Shown: positions 33,317 to 40,646 of the stretch, in pieces | Layout: each line of letters starts with the position of its first letter | How positions within the stretch are numbered: position 1 is the stretch's first letter | Source of the DNA: Chlamydiales bacterium | GTDB taxonomy: Bacteria > Chlamydiota > Chlamydiia > Chlamydiales > Criblamydiaceae | Assembly (NCBI GenBank): GCA_024233575.1 | Contig: JACKPN010000014.1 | Span: 1 to 40,646, forward strand | Length of the DNA stretch: 40,646 bases | Direction of reading: 5' to 3' | Position numbers and translations under genes: made by a program | The notes under the pieces: model-generated | The model's input: only the letters and a program-made list of their open reading frames with translations | Database searches by the model: none | What the model was told of the DNA's origin: nothing

Positions 33317-33848
33317 CAAAAGTATTCGTGCTCCAAAAGTGAGGTTGATCGATCAGAATGGTGAACAAGTAGGCGTCGTTGCGGTTAATGAAGCGCAAAT
33401 GATGGCAAGAGATGCCGGCTTAGACCTCGTGGAAGTAGTACCAAATGCAAATCCACCTGTTTGTAAGATCATTGATTATGGAAAGTTCCGCTATGATCAA
33501 ACTAAACGGGAAAAAGAGAGTAAAAAAGCCCAGCATCAGATCAAAGTGAAAGAGATCAAGGTTAAGCCAAACATTGATAGTAATGATCTGATGACAAAGA
33601 TGAAGCATGCAAGAGATTTCCTAAGCAAAGGTAACAAAGTCAAGTTGACCTGCATGTTTCGCGGACGTGAAATGGCACACCCTGAGATCGGTGAAAATCT
33701 AGTACGCCGCATTTGTGAAGAATTAGAAGATATTGCATCGCCGGAGTCGTTTCCAAAAAGAATGGGACGTATGCTTACAGTCGTGTTAGCTCCGGGAGCG
33801 AAAAAGAAAAAAGAGAGTCCGAGGCCTACTAATGGCCTTGAGCTGTAA
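33306..33848 (+). CDS. infC: Translation initiation factor IF-3 (non-ATG start)
   Basis: IF-3 keeps ribosomal subunits apart and checks start codons. The N-terminal domain opens RINKSIRAPKVRLIDQNGEQ; the linker VVPNANPPVCKIIDYGKFRY and KEIKVKPNIDSNDL of the C-domain are diagnostic. 180 residues. No ATG exists at the proper N-terminus. The start is TTG at 33306, with GAGAAAGG upstream, or possibly ATT at 33312, which is two codons later and the rare codon used by E. coli infC. The start overlaps the end of the synthetase-like gene. Rare start codons let IF-3 repress its own synthesis, so this control may operate here. infC-rpmI-rplT follow at short spacing as one operon. Confidence 0.96.
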   Translation: MRINKSIRAPKVRLIDQNGEQVGVVAVNEAQMMARDAGLDLVEVVPNANPPVCKIIDYGKFRYDQTKREKESKKAQHQIKVKEIKVKPNIDSNDLMTKMKHARDFLSKGNKVKLTCMFRGREMAHPEIGENLVRRICEELEDIASPESFPKRMGRMLTVVLAPGAKKKKESPRPTNGLEL

Positions 33849-33865
33849 TGATAGGAGAGTAAATC

Positions 33866-34063
33866 GTGCCTAAGATGAAAACAAAAAAATCGGTTTCATC
33901 CAGATTTAAGCTGACAGGTACCGGCAAGTTGAAGAGACAACGCCCCGGTAAACGTCACATACTGACCAAAAAAACACCCAAGCGTAAGCGTCAGCTCCGT
34001 CGCCCTACTTTGTTAAGCGACACCCAGCTAAAGATGTACAAGCGCTTGATGTGCGTAAAATAA
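33866..34063 (+). CDS. rpmI: 50S ribosomal protein L35
   Basis: 65 residues, family length, very basic. PKMKTKKSVSSRFKLTGTGK and the C-terminal LRRPTLLSDTQLKMYKRLM are typical L35. The start is GTG at 33866 behind AGGAGAG at good spacing. It lies 17 bases after infC and 21 before rplT in the standard operon order. In other bacteria L20 represses rpmI translation by binding the leader; no such structure is obvious in this short gap. Confidence 0.96.
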   Translation: MPKMKTKKSVSSRFKLTGTGKLKRQRPGKRHILTKKTPKRKRQLRRPTLLSDTQLKMYKRLMCVK

Positions 34064-34084
34064 TTAACAAGTGGAGATTTAGTC

Positions 34085-34441
34085 ATGGTTAGAGTAACCA
34101 ACGCTGTCGCTTCACATCGCCGCAAAAAAAGAATGCTCAAAAGAGCAAAAGGCTTCTATGGAGACCGCAAAAACCATTTGCGTTTGACTAAAGAAGCTGT
34201 GATGCGCGCTCTTGCTTTCAACTATGTTCATAGAAAGCAAAACAAGCGCAACTTTCGCAGCCTCTGGATTCAACGTATTGCAGCTGGCGCCAAAATACAT
34301 GGCATGTCCTACAGCAAGCTGATCCATGGCCTGAAAAAAGCGGAATGTGATCTCAACAGAAAAATATTGGCTGATATGGCTGTCAATGACCCGCAAGGGT
34401 TCGCAGCAGTAATCGGTCGTGCAAAAGAAGCGCTTGCTTAA
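34085..34441 (+). CDS. rplT: 50S ribosomal protein L20
   Basis: 118 residues, family length. VRVTNAVASHRRKKRMLKRA then KGFYGDRKN and the central FRSLWIQRIAAG are hallmark L20 sequences. It binds 23S rRNA early in large-subunit assembly. ATG 34085 with GTGGAG about eight bases upstream. A strong terminator follows, so the ribosomal part of the operon ends here, with pheS possibly reached by read-through. Confidence 0.97.
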   Translation: MVRVTNAVASHRRKKRMLKRAKGFYGDRKNHLRLTKEAVMRALAFNYVHRKQNKRNFRSLWIQRIAAGAKIHGMSYSKLIHGLKKAECDLNRKILADMAVNDPQGFAAVIGRAKEALA

Positions 34442-34462
34442 AGCGTAGTTTGCGAGATTGTT

Positions 34463-34508
34463 AGCGGGATGCCGGAATAATTTCGGCGCCCCGCTCTTTT
34501 GGTTTTTT
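34463..34508 (+). terminator. Terminator or attenuator between rplT and pheS
   Basis: AGCGGG (34463-34468) pairs with CCCGCT (34490-34495), and inside it GCCGGAA (34471-34477) pairs with TTTCGGC (34481-34487), followed by TCTTTTGGTTTTTT. pheS starts 15 bases later, so this placement also suits control of pheS by attenuation, as known for pheST in enterobacteria; no leader peptide is evident. Confidence 0.75.
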
Positions 34509-34522
34509 GAGTGGAGGATGCT

Positions 34523-35551
34523 GTGCAGAAAGCGATCAACGAGATATATGAAGAATTCAATACTGCACTGGAAGCAGTCACAACCTCGAAAGATATCGAG
34601 TTAATAAAAGTCAGATTTTTAGGCCGTAAAGGTCCTGTCCAAGATCTGATGAAGTCATTAAAGGACGCTAGCAGCGATGAGCGTCCTCGTCTAGGTAAAT
34701 GTATCAATGATTTGAAAGTCGATTTGGAACAACGTGTCCAGAAAGCTTTAGACCTTTTGATTGAAAAAGAGGAGAAAAGCAAGCTGAACACAGAAGGAAT
34801 CGATATTACTTTACCTGGACGTCGTCGGTTTCCAGGTAGAAAGCATATTATTACTCAAGTCCTTGATGAAATGCTTGATATCCTTATTGGGATGGGCTTT
34901 TCTGTCGAATATGGACCGGATATCGATACCGATTACTATAATTTCGAGGCTTTAAACTTCCCTGATGACCATCCAGCGCGCGATATGCAGGACACTTTTT
35001 ACATTAGCGATTCTGTATTATTGCGTACACATACGAGTAATATTCAGGCTCGTGTAATGGAGGCGCAAAAACCGCCGATCCGGATCATTGCTCCGGGGCG
35101 TGCTTTCCGTAATGAGGCTATTTCAGCACGTTCCCATGTCTTTTTTCACCAGATTGAGGCGTTTTATGTTGACGAGGGAGTAACTTTCTCCGACCTTCTT
35201 TCTACATTGGAGGAGTTCGTTACCAAGCTGTTTAACCGTAATATTGAGATTCGGTTCCGCCCTTCCTATTTCCCTTTCGTTGAACCTGGATTGGAGGTGG
35301 ATATCCATTGCCTGAATTGTTCTGGACAGGGGTGTCATATCTGCAAGCATACGGGATGGCTAGAGGTGGCCGGAGCAGGAATGATTCATCCTGAAGTGCT
35401 CAAAAATGGCGGAATTGATCCTGAAATTTATACAGGTTTTGCTTGGGGGCTTGGTGTTGAGCGGTTGATCATGCTTAAGTATGGTGTTGATGATATTCGT
35501 CTCTTCACTGAGAATGATGAACGTTTTTTGAAGCAGTTTTCTGCGGTATAA
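34523..35551 (+). CDS. pheS: Phenylalanyl-tRNA synthetase alpha subunit
   Basis: Class II synthetase subunit charging tRNA-Phe together with PheT, which is not in the window. I choose GTG 34523, five bases behind GGAGG; the GTG at 34511 would place that ribosome site inside the gene. 342 residues. Motif 2 region GRAFRNEAISARSHVFFHQI, LRTHTSNIQAR, and the glycine-rich motif 3 FAWGLGVERLIMLKYGV are all present. A CLNC...CHIC cluster before TGWLEVAGAGM looks like a small metal knuckle and occurs in some bacterial PheS. An N-terminal coiled-coil arm for tRNA binding covers about 1-90. The stop overlaps the next gene as TAATG. Confidence 0.96.
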   Translation: MQKAINEIYEEFNTALEAVTTSKDIELIKVRFLGRKGPVQDLMKSLKDASSDERPRLGKCINDLKVDLEQRVQKALDLLIEKEEKSKLNTEGIDITLPGRRRFPGRKHIITQVLDEMLDILIGMGFSVEYGPDIDTDYYNFEALNFPDDHPARDMQDTFYISDSVLLRTHTSNIQARVMEAQKPPIRIIAPGRAFRNEAISARSHVFFHQIEAFYVDEGVTFSDLLSTLEEFVTKLFNRNIEIRFRPSYFPFVEPGLEVDIHCLNCSGQGCHICKHTGWLEVAGAGMIHPEVLKNGGIDPEIYTGFAWGLGVERLIMLKYGVDDIRLFTENDERFLKQFSAV

Positions 35552-36411
35552 TGCGCAAAGAATGGGAAGTTTGCAGCAGTGAAGAAGGGTATGCATTAGT
35601 CGATTTTTTACGAGAAAAACTACCTGAATTCTCCGGAAAAAAAGTTAAGCAAGCGATAGATGCAGGGCTTTGCGAAGTCAATGGCCTGCTACGAGATCGA
35701 GGTTCTTATCGTTTGTCGTCAGGTGATTGTGTTACGATAATCCTTCATAATAATGATTTTCAGCCTTCTTCAGCTATTCTTTGGGAAAATGAAGCCGTCA
35801 TTGTTTTCAATAAGCCAGCAGGCATTACTTCTGAGACGTTCCAAGCAAAGAGAAAAGTTATATTAGCGCATCGCTTGGATAAACAAACATCAGGTGTTAT
35901 TATTTGCGCTAAAGACCACAAGACAGAAGAGTTTTTGATCGACCAGTTCCGCCAAAGAAAGGTCTGTAAAGAATATCTGGCTATTGTTGACGGCCCACTA
36001 TCCTATCATGCTGGTCATATTGAAAATTACCTGGGAATCATTAAACAAGATGGGGAACAGAAGTATTGGGGAGCAGTCTCTTCAGGAAAAGGTAAACTTG
36101 CCATTACTGATTGGGAAGAGTTAGCTTCGGGTGATCAGGCGGCGTTAATTTTAGCAAAACCTGTCACTGGCCGCACTCATCAGATACGTGTGCATCTATT
36201 GGGTATCGGATATCCGATTTTGGGCGATGTAAGATATTGCCGACAATATCGGTGTGATTATAGACCGCCCAGGTTGATGCTGCATTCGCATAAGATTAGC
36301 TTCGTTGATCCGATTAGCAATAAATTGATTACTGTAACAGCTCCTCTTCCTGATGATATGAAAAATGCTTTAAACGCGCTGAGAATCGATTATGAAAATT
36401 CTGATAAATAA
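35551..36411 (+). CDS. RluA-family pseudouridine synthase
   Basis: Converts specific uridines of rRNA or tRNA to pseudouridine. An N-terminal S4 RNA-binding domain (about 20-65) precedes the catalytic domain, whose key aspartate is in HRLDKQTSGVIICAKD; KPVTGRTHQIRVHLLGIGYP is the family's second motif. 286 residues. The layout fits RluC/RluD, but the target site cannot be assigned by eye. ATG shares a base with the pheS stop (TAATG), and the following heptosyltransferase gene starts 20 bases before its end, so pheS, this gene and the transferase form one tight unit. Confidence 0.93.
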   Translation: MRKEWEVCSSEEGYALVDFLREKLPEFSGKKVKQAIDAGLCEVNGLLRDRGSYRLSSGDCVTIILHNNDFQPSSAILWENEAVIVFNKPAGITSETFQAKRKVILAHRLDKQTSGVIICAKDHKTEEFLIDQFRQRKVCKEYLAIVDGPLSYHAGHIENYLGIIKQDGEQKYWGAVSSGKGKLAITDWEELASGDQAALILAKPVTGRTHQIRVHLLGIGYPILGDVRYCRQYRCDYRPPRLMLHSHKISFVDPISNKLITVTAPLPDDMKNALNALRIDYENSDK

Positions 36412-37465
36412 AACTTCATCTCTTGGTGATATCATACATGCGTTTCCTGTGATTGCTTATCTTAGAGAAAAAATTCCCAATTCAACAATTGATTGGACTG
36501 TGGAGAAACCTTTTGCCTCCTTAGTTGATGCACATCCTGACGTAGATCGATCGATTCTCATCAACACACGTGTTTGGCGAAGAAATTTGTTTTCATTGCA
36601 TGTGCAAGAGGAAATGAAGTCATTTTATCGCGATCTCAAATCGTCTTCTTATGATGTCGTCTTCGACCTGCAGGGGAATACAAAGTCTGGAGTAGTTACC
36701 TATCTTTCTCAAGCTTGCCACAAAGTGGGTTTTGCAAAACCCGTCGTTCCAGAAATATTGAACATCTTTGCAACAGATCGTCGGTTTATGCCTCCGAAAG
36801 GAAAAAATATTCGTGACGATTATTTATACCTTGTTCAGAGTTATTTCAATGATGTCGTGCCTTTCTCATTCAAAGGGGTTAAGCTTAATATTAGCACAGA
36901 TGAGTTAAATCAGGTTCATGATGTGATTGGCAGCCATCCAAAGCGGACGGGTCCAAAAATAATGGTATGTCCAGGTTCTGCATGGATCAATAAGCAGATG
37001 TCAGAAGAGTTTTTACAAGACTTTCTTCAGCGTATTGCTCATGACCAGGATCCTGCGTTCTTTTTTGTTTGGGGCACGGATGATGAGAGGTATCTTGTAG
37101 AAACGTTGTCTTCCAAGATGAAGGAAAGCTCATTAGTGTTGAAAAAGATGCCTCTACCTGTCTTACAGAGGGTTATGGGAGAGGTAGACCTTGTTATCGC
37201 AATGGACTCTCTTCCATTGCATCTTGCGGGCACGACAGCGACGCCAACCTATAGTATTTTTGGTCCTTCGAGCGCAAAGAAGTACTGCCCGGTGGGAAAT
37301 CGTCATCATGCTTTTCAAGGGTATTGTCCATATGGACAATCTTTTGAAAAGCGATGTGATCTACTACGTTCGTGCCAAACGGGGAATTGTATTAAAAAAG
37401 TCAGTGGCGTCACATTGTTTGAGCACTTTACGCAGTGTTTTCCTTTGTTAAGTCATATCGACTGA
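36392..37465 (+). CDS. Heptosyltransferase family (WaaC-like, GT9)
   Basis: Adds heptose or a similar sugar to the lipopolysaccharide inner core on the cytoplasmic face. 357 residues. The start MKILINKTSSLGDIIHAFPV is the hallmark of WaaC-type enzymes, and the later CPGSAWINKQMSEEF, VIAMDSLPLHLAGT and YSIFGPSSAKKY match the donor-binding half. The C-terminal cysteine-rich stretch (CPYGQ, CDLLRSCQTGNC) is often found in this family. Chlamydia species make only Kdo-type cores and lack heptose, so this gene again indicates a different chlamydial lineage or another sugar acceptor. It overlaps the next gene tail-to-tail by 18 bases. Confidence 0.92.
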   Translation: MKILINKTSSLGDIIHAFPVIAYLREKIPNSTIDWTVEKPFASLVDAHPDVDRSILINTRVWRRNLFSLHVQEEMKSFYRDLKSSSYDVVFDLQGNTKSGVVTYLSQACHKVGFAKPVVPEILNIFATDRRFMPPKGKNIRDDYLYLVQSYFNDVVPFSFKGVKLNISTDELNQVHDVIGSHPKRTGPKIMVCPGSAWINKQMSEEFLQDFLQRIAHDQDPAFFFVWGTDDERYLVETLSSKMKESSLVLKKMPLPVLQRVMGEVDLVIAMDSLPLHLAGTTATPTYSIFGPSSAKKYCPVGNRHHAFQGYCPYGQSFEKRCDLLRSCQTGNCIKKVSGVTLFEHFTQCFPLLSHID

Positions 37466-38566
37466 AGATAAAGGCGCAAGAAACTCTTCAAAGTTGACAT
37501 GTTTTTCCACAAGTTCAATTGCTTCTTGAATTTTCTGCTTATCTTCGATACGGATTTTAGCGATAAATGAAGTGATTTTTTTCATGGCGTCATAGCTTGT
37601 CATGGGTGCATATAAAATGGGCATATTAACGGTCCGGATCTTCTCTAATAATTCTTCAGAGGGAGCACGACGTCCAGTGAGGATCATTCCGCCGCCGTAA
37701 TCATGGCCGGCTTCAAGACTTTCATGATGTTTCTTCATGGTCATATCAATGATATCTTCACGGCTTGCTGGGGTAATGATTAGTTCATTCGGCACCATAT
37801 CATCGCGATAGGTCTCGACAGATCCGGCAACGAGGCGCGCATGGGTAAAGTGCCTGATTCGATGTTCATCTCCGCAAATAAGCTCTGTTTTAAAGAGGTT
37901 TTCAAAATCCTTAATAGTAGGTTGGCTTAACAAGGGACAGTAGGGGACGCATCCTACAAGAGGTATTCCCCATTTTTCTAATGATTTTGGAAAATATTCT
38001 TTGATCATCTGATATTTATCCTGAATAACCCTATTTAGGATAATTCCTCGGATTTTGACGCCATATTGATGGCAAAGAGCGATATTCATTGCTAACTCAT
38101 CATGGGTAGATCCAAGGCCTCCTGGTGCGATAATGACCATATCAAGTCCCAATTCAGCGGCTACTCTGGCATTATTCATGTCGACGATTGAGCCGACGCC
38201 AACATGGCCGGTGCCTTCAACCAAGGTATAGGAGTGCTGCGCTGAGATCTCTTTGTAGGAGGCTTTTATAGCATTTAATAGTGATTTTTCCGATACTTCT
38301 CCGTTCAAGTATTTGCGTGTAAATCCATTTGGAATGATCACTGGACTCATGGATTGCCAGCTTGATGATAGCTCAAAATGTTCCTTGAATAGGATCACAT
38401 CTTTGTCAACTGAGGTGCCGTTAACGATCTCATGACGTTGTCCAACGGGTTTGATGAATCCCACTGAGTTGTATCTTTTTTTAAGGGCTGCGAGTATTCC
38501 AAGGCAGAGTGTTGTTTTTCCTACATTCTGTCCTGTGGCTGCGATGAATAGTGCTTTGTCAGACAT
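37448..38566 (-). CDS. BioD-like P-loop/DRTGG protein (phosphotransacetylase N-terminal half)
   Basis: 372 residues with an N-terminal dethiobiotin-synthetase-like P-loop domain (FIAATGQNVGKTTLCLGI, about 7-24; VEGTGHVGVGSIVDM further on) and a DRTGG domain in the C-terminal part (ITPASREDIIDMTMK, then GGGMILTGRRAPSEELL). The same pair makes up the regulatory front of long phosphotransacetylases, but the catalytic PTA domain is absent, and a biotin-synthesis role is not supported. ATG 38566 follows GAGG at good distance; the longer frame to 38638 lacks a site. Free-standing versions occur in several bacteria with unknown function, possibly sensing a nucleotide or metabolite. Confidence 0.85.
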   Translation of the reverse strand: MSDKALFIAATGQNVGKTTLCLGILAALKKRYNSVGFIKPVGQRHEIVNGTSVDKDVILFKEHFELSSSWQSMSPVIIPNGFTRKYLNGEVSEKSLLNAIKASYKEISAQHSYTLVEGTGHVGVGSIVDMNNARVAAELGLDMVIIAPGGLGSTHDELAMNIALCHQYGVKIRGIILNRVIQDKYQMIKEYFPKSLEKWGIPLVGCVPYCPLLSQPTIKDFENLFKTELICGDEHRIRHFTHARLVAGSVETYRDDMVPNELIITPASREDIIDMTMKKHHESLEAGHDYGGGMILTGRRAPSEELLEKIRTVNMPILYAPMTSYDAMKKITSFIAKIRIEDKQKIQEAIELVEKHVNFEEFLAPLSSVDMT

Positions 38567-38702
38567 GGGTATCCTCTTTTCTTCGTCAGTATAGTTCATT
38601 AGGCGTGATTTTATATCAACTCCTTGTGAAGTGAACATTGCACCTATAGAGGATATCTGATATCACTTATTGTGCTTTTTAACGGAATTCAAGGAGAATC
38701 GT

Positions 38703-39224
38703 ATGTTTGATGATATAAAAGTAGCTCAAATGCACAAAGTGTTCGATCGTATCTTTGCGATGCCAATTTCACGCACGACTTTTCGTGAAGTCCAAAGTGC
38801 GCTGTTGGCTTTTTGCGAGGGCAAGCAGGAACCGTACAAATTGATGTTCGAAGCTCTCCTGACGGGAAAAACTCCTGACGATTTGTCGAAGTTGACAAAA
38901 GGTGGCGAGCTTCAGAGTTTTATTACAAAGTTTCAGGTGAAAACGTTCGTGGCAAGAGAAGTTCATGAGAAGGGAGAGTTTATCAACTTCATTACTTCTG
39001 ATCTCATCACGCATCCAAATCGTGTGGTATTTGCAAACTGTATCCGTTGCGTCGATGGCAAGGAGTTACGTTTTTTAACCGATATTGAAAGTACGTTACA
39101 GTTGCTTAACCATTTTGTGGGTCGTGTACATGAAGCTGAGAAGGTAGAAGCTTCCAAGGAAGCGATCAGCGGTTTTAAGAACGAGTTAACAAAGCTTAAA
39201 TCAAAAATTGAAGAGTTGATTTAA
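38703..39224 (+). CDS. Unknown protein, 173 aa
   Basis: No family recognised. ATG 38703 has AAGGAGAA about six bases before, which decides it over the frame reaching 38670. Soluble and helical; a C-terminal coiled coil covers about 140-173 (EAISGFKNELTKLKSKIEEL). No signal peptide or membrane segment. Stand-alone plus-strand gene whose stop shares three bases with the stop of the convergent Calx-beta gene. Composition and ribosome site make it convincing as a gene; function unknown. Confidence 0.82.
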   Translation: MFDDIKVAQMHKVFDRIFAMPISRTTFREVQSALLAFCEGKQEPYKLMFEALLTGKTPDDLSKLTKGGELQSFITKFQVKTFVAREVHEKGEFINFITSDLITHPNRVVFANCIRCVDGKELRFLTDIESTLQLLNHFVGRVHEAEKVEASKEAISGFKNELTKLKSKIEELI

Positions 39225-40646
39225 GTTACGTCTTCGCTATTTTGAGCAGGCTCGCTATCTGCGGGCTGCTCATTGTTTCCAAAGTTGTGAGGGCGCCAGA
39301 TATCCAGATCGCGCGGGTCTATGTTGTTATAGTCATCATCCGCACTTTCCGCTGGCTCAGTTACAATTTTTTGGAGTTGCTGATTATTCGTAATTTCGGT
39401 TGATTCTTCAGATACAGTGACGACTTGAGGTACGTCCCAATTGTCTGGTGTAAAGGTAATTGAAGCTGGATATACAGTACCATATGGGAGGTTGCGTCCT
39501 TGTAGTTTGATGGTTACGGGAGCGTCAGGCTTTGTTGTTAAGTAGACAGAGAAGTATCCTTCCATGTCAGTTGTGGTATTTCTTGAATAAACGATATCTG
39601 TGACCATGATATCAGGTAAGCTATCGTTGGGATTTTCCGGTTCAAAGCTTGGAAGTTCAAGTTGATCATCAGCAAGGGCGACTGGTGTGATAACTGGTAC
39701 AATTCGTGGGGGTGGAGGTGAAGCAACAGGAATGCGTACAGGTGGAGCTGCTGGTGGTGGAGGTGGTGCGGCAACTTCTTCGCTATCGTCGTTAATGATC
39801 AGCCCTGTAGCGGATGTCGAAGCGTTCAGGGTGCGGGCTGACAACTCGGTAACATTAAGATTAACAGTTTCATTCTGTTCAACTTTGTTATCTCCGATCA
39901 CATATACTGTTACTGTTGATGATAATGAACCTGCAGAAATCGTTACTTGTGGTAATGTTGAGCCGGTACCGATATAGTCAAGATCGGTAAGAGTTGCTGT
40001 GCCATCGGATGTCGAGTATTGGTATGTCACGTTAGTGGTAAGAGGTTGGTCTAACCTGACGGTAAAGGTGAGAGGATTGCTGCTGCCGCTATTGCCTTCA
40101 GTGACACTTGCCTGACCCATTGAGCTGCCGTTGTTGTCTTCTACGTAGATGTTAGCGTCGTCATTGAGGATTACAGCTGTTCCAGTGACTGGACCGTTGT
40201 TGATTTGGCTGCTTGTGAGGACGACTCCAAAGGTCTCATGAGGCTCGGGTGTTAGGTCCTCATTGACTTGGACTTCAAAAGAACCAGTTAAGTTACCTGC
40301 TAAGATTGTGAATGAACCGGCTGTATGGTCGAAGTCAGCGCTGTTTGTATTGATATCGGTAAATGTGTAGCTGATTACCGTATCTAATCCGCTTACTGCA
40401 TCAAGTGTAACGTTGAAGACGACGCGATGGTCATCTCCCGGGTTACCTTCGATAACTTCAGCTTTTCCAGGACTTGCGCCATTATTATCGACAATCATTA
40501 GATTCGGTAGTGCTATATCATCGTTAAGAATAGTACCGGTAGCACCAAGAGTAGCTCCACCGCCATTGAAGGTAGCATTTCCTGGGGAGCTTAGGGTAAT
40601 TTGTAGGGTTTCATCGGGTTCTAAATTGGTGTCGCCGTTGACGGTA
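39221..40646 (-). CDS. Large Calx-beta repeat protein, C-terminal part (cut by right edge)
   Basis: 475 codons in an open frame to the window edge; no start is in the window, and the internal ATG at 40498 is not it. Reading N to C: the end of one Calx-beta unit (ILNDD), two more units (each with an E-G-N start and N-D-D end, such as AEVIEGNPGDDH, AVILNDDANIYVEDNNG, GLIINDDSEE), a proline/alanine linker (APPPPPAAPPVRIP region), then a different beta domain (SITFTPDNWDVPQVVTV) and an acidic tail ending NSEDVT. Calx-beta units bind calcium and build long extracellular or periplasmic adhesin-like proteins. No membrane anchor or sorting signal is seen at the C-terminus. Likely a surface or secreted protein; partner and export route unknown. 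Confidence 0.9.
   Translation of the reverse strand, partial: TVNGDTNLEPDETLQITLSSPGNATFNGGGATLGATGTILNDDIALPNLMIVDNNGASPGKAEVIEGNPGDDHRVVFNVTLDAVSGLDTVISYTFTDINTNSADFDHTAGSFTILAGNLTGSFEVQVNEDLTPEPHETFGVVLTSSQINNGPVTGTAVILNDDANIYVEDNNGSSMGQASVTEGNSGSSNPLTFTVRLDQPLTTNVTYQYSTSDGTATLTDLDYIGTGSTLPQVTISAGSLSSTVTVYVIGDNKVEQNETVNLNVTELSARTLNASTSATGLIINDDSEEVAAPPPPPAAPPVRIPVASPPPPRIVPVITPVALADDQLELPSFEPENPNDSLPDIMVTDIVYSRNTTTDMEGYFSVYLTTKPDAPVTIKLQGRNLPYGTVYPASITFTPDNWDVPQVVTVSEESTEITNNQQLQKIVTEPAESADDDYNNIDPRDLDIWRPHNFGNNEQPADSEPAQNSEDVT

Overview
The window reads as a chromosome segment of a Chlamydiae member outside the genus Chlamydia (an 'environmental' chlamydia). The main argument is gene order. 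tilS-ftsH-pnp-rpsO-tadA, with a pair of LptF/LptG-type genes on one side and infC-rpmI-rplT-pheS nearby, is the order I remember from C. trachomatis (about CT833-CT844). Supporting signs are an FtsH with a very long N-terminal region, several Chlamydiae-style unknown proteins, and a recombinase resembling the chlamydial plasmid proteins pGP7/pGP8. A canonical alanine racemase gene, which Chlamydia species lack, argues for a deeper lineage. No database search was possible; synteny and family calls rest on reading motifs.

Region 1 (1-7754) is the end of an integrated mobile element, all on the minus strand, lying against the 3' end of a tRNA-Ser(UGA) gene at 7755-7839. Starting from the tRNA it carries an intact tyrosine integrase, a second recombinase of the chlamydial-plasmid type whose active site looks degraded, two small helix-turn-helix proteins, a 792-residue primase-polymerase/helicase-like protein (AEP plus DUF3987), a repeat-rich stretch with an uncertain small ORF, and a family A DNA polymerase cut by the left edge. 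It looks like a plasmid- or satellite-like replicon able to prime and copy its own DNA. This is the most novel part of the window.

Region 2 (7755-25419) is chromosomal core: a large unknown protein, an M32 carboxypeptidase, a minus-strand operon lptF-type/lptG-type/alr joined by ATGA overlaps, then a GYF-domain membrane protein, tilS and ftsH on the plus strand, an exported choloylglycine-hydrolase-family enzyme, pnp and rpsO on the minus strand, and a small cluster with tadA.

Region 3 (25411-31742) is accessory: a two-helix membrane protein, a rhomboid-fold protein that appears to lack the catalytic histidine, a family 2 glycosyltransferase, an exported protein made of alternating 19-residue repeats, uvrC, a bile acid:sodium symporter-like protein and tRNA-Val(GAC).

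Region 4 (31760-40646) starts with a degenerate threonyl-tRNA-synthetase paralogue joined to infC-rpmI-rplT, then pheS, an RluA-family pseudouridine synthase and a WaaC-like heptosyltransferase. It continues with a BioD-like/DRTGG protein resembling the front half of phosphotransacetylase, an unknown protein, and the C-terminal part of a Calx-beta repeat protein cut by the right edge. Five convergent gene pairs overlap at their 3' ends, so the core is very compact.
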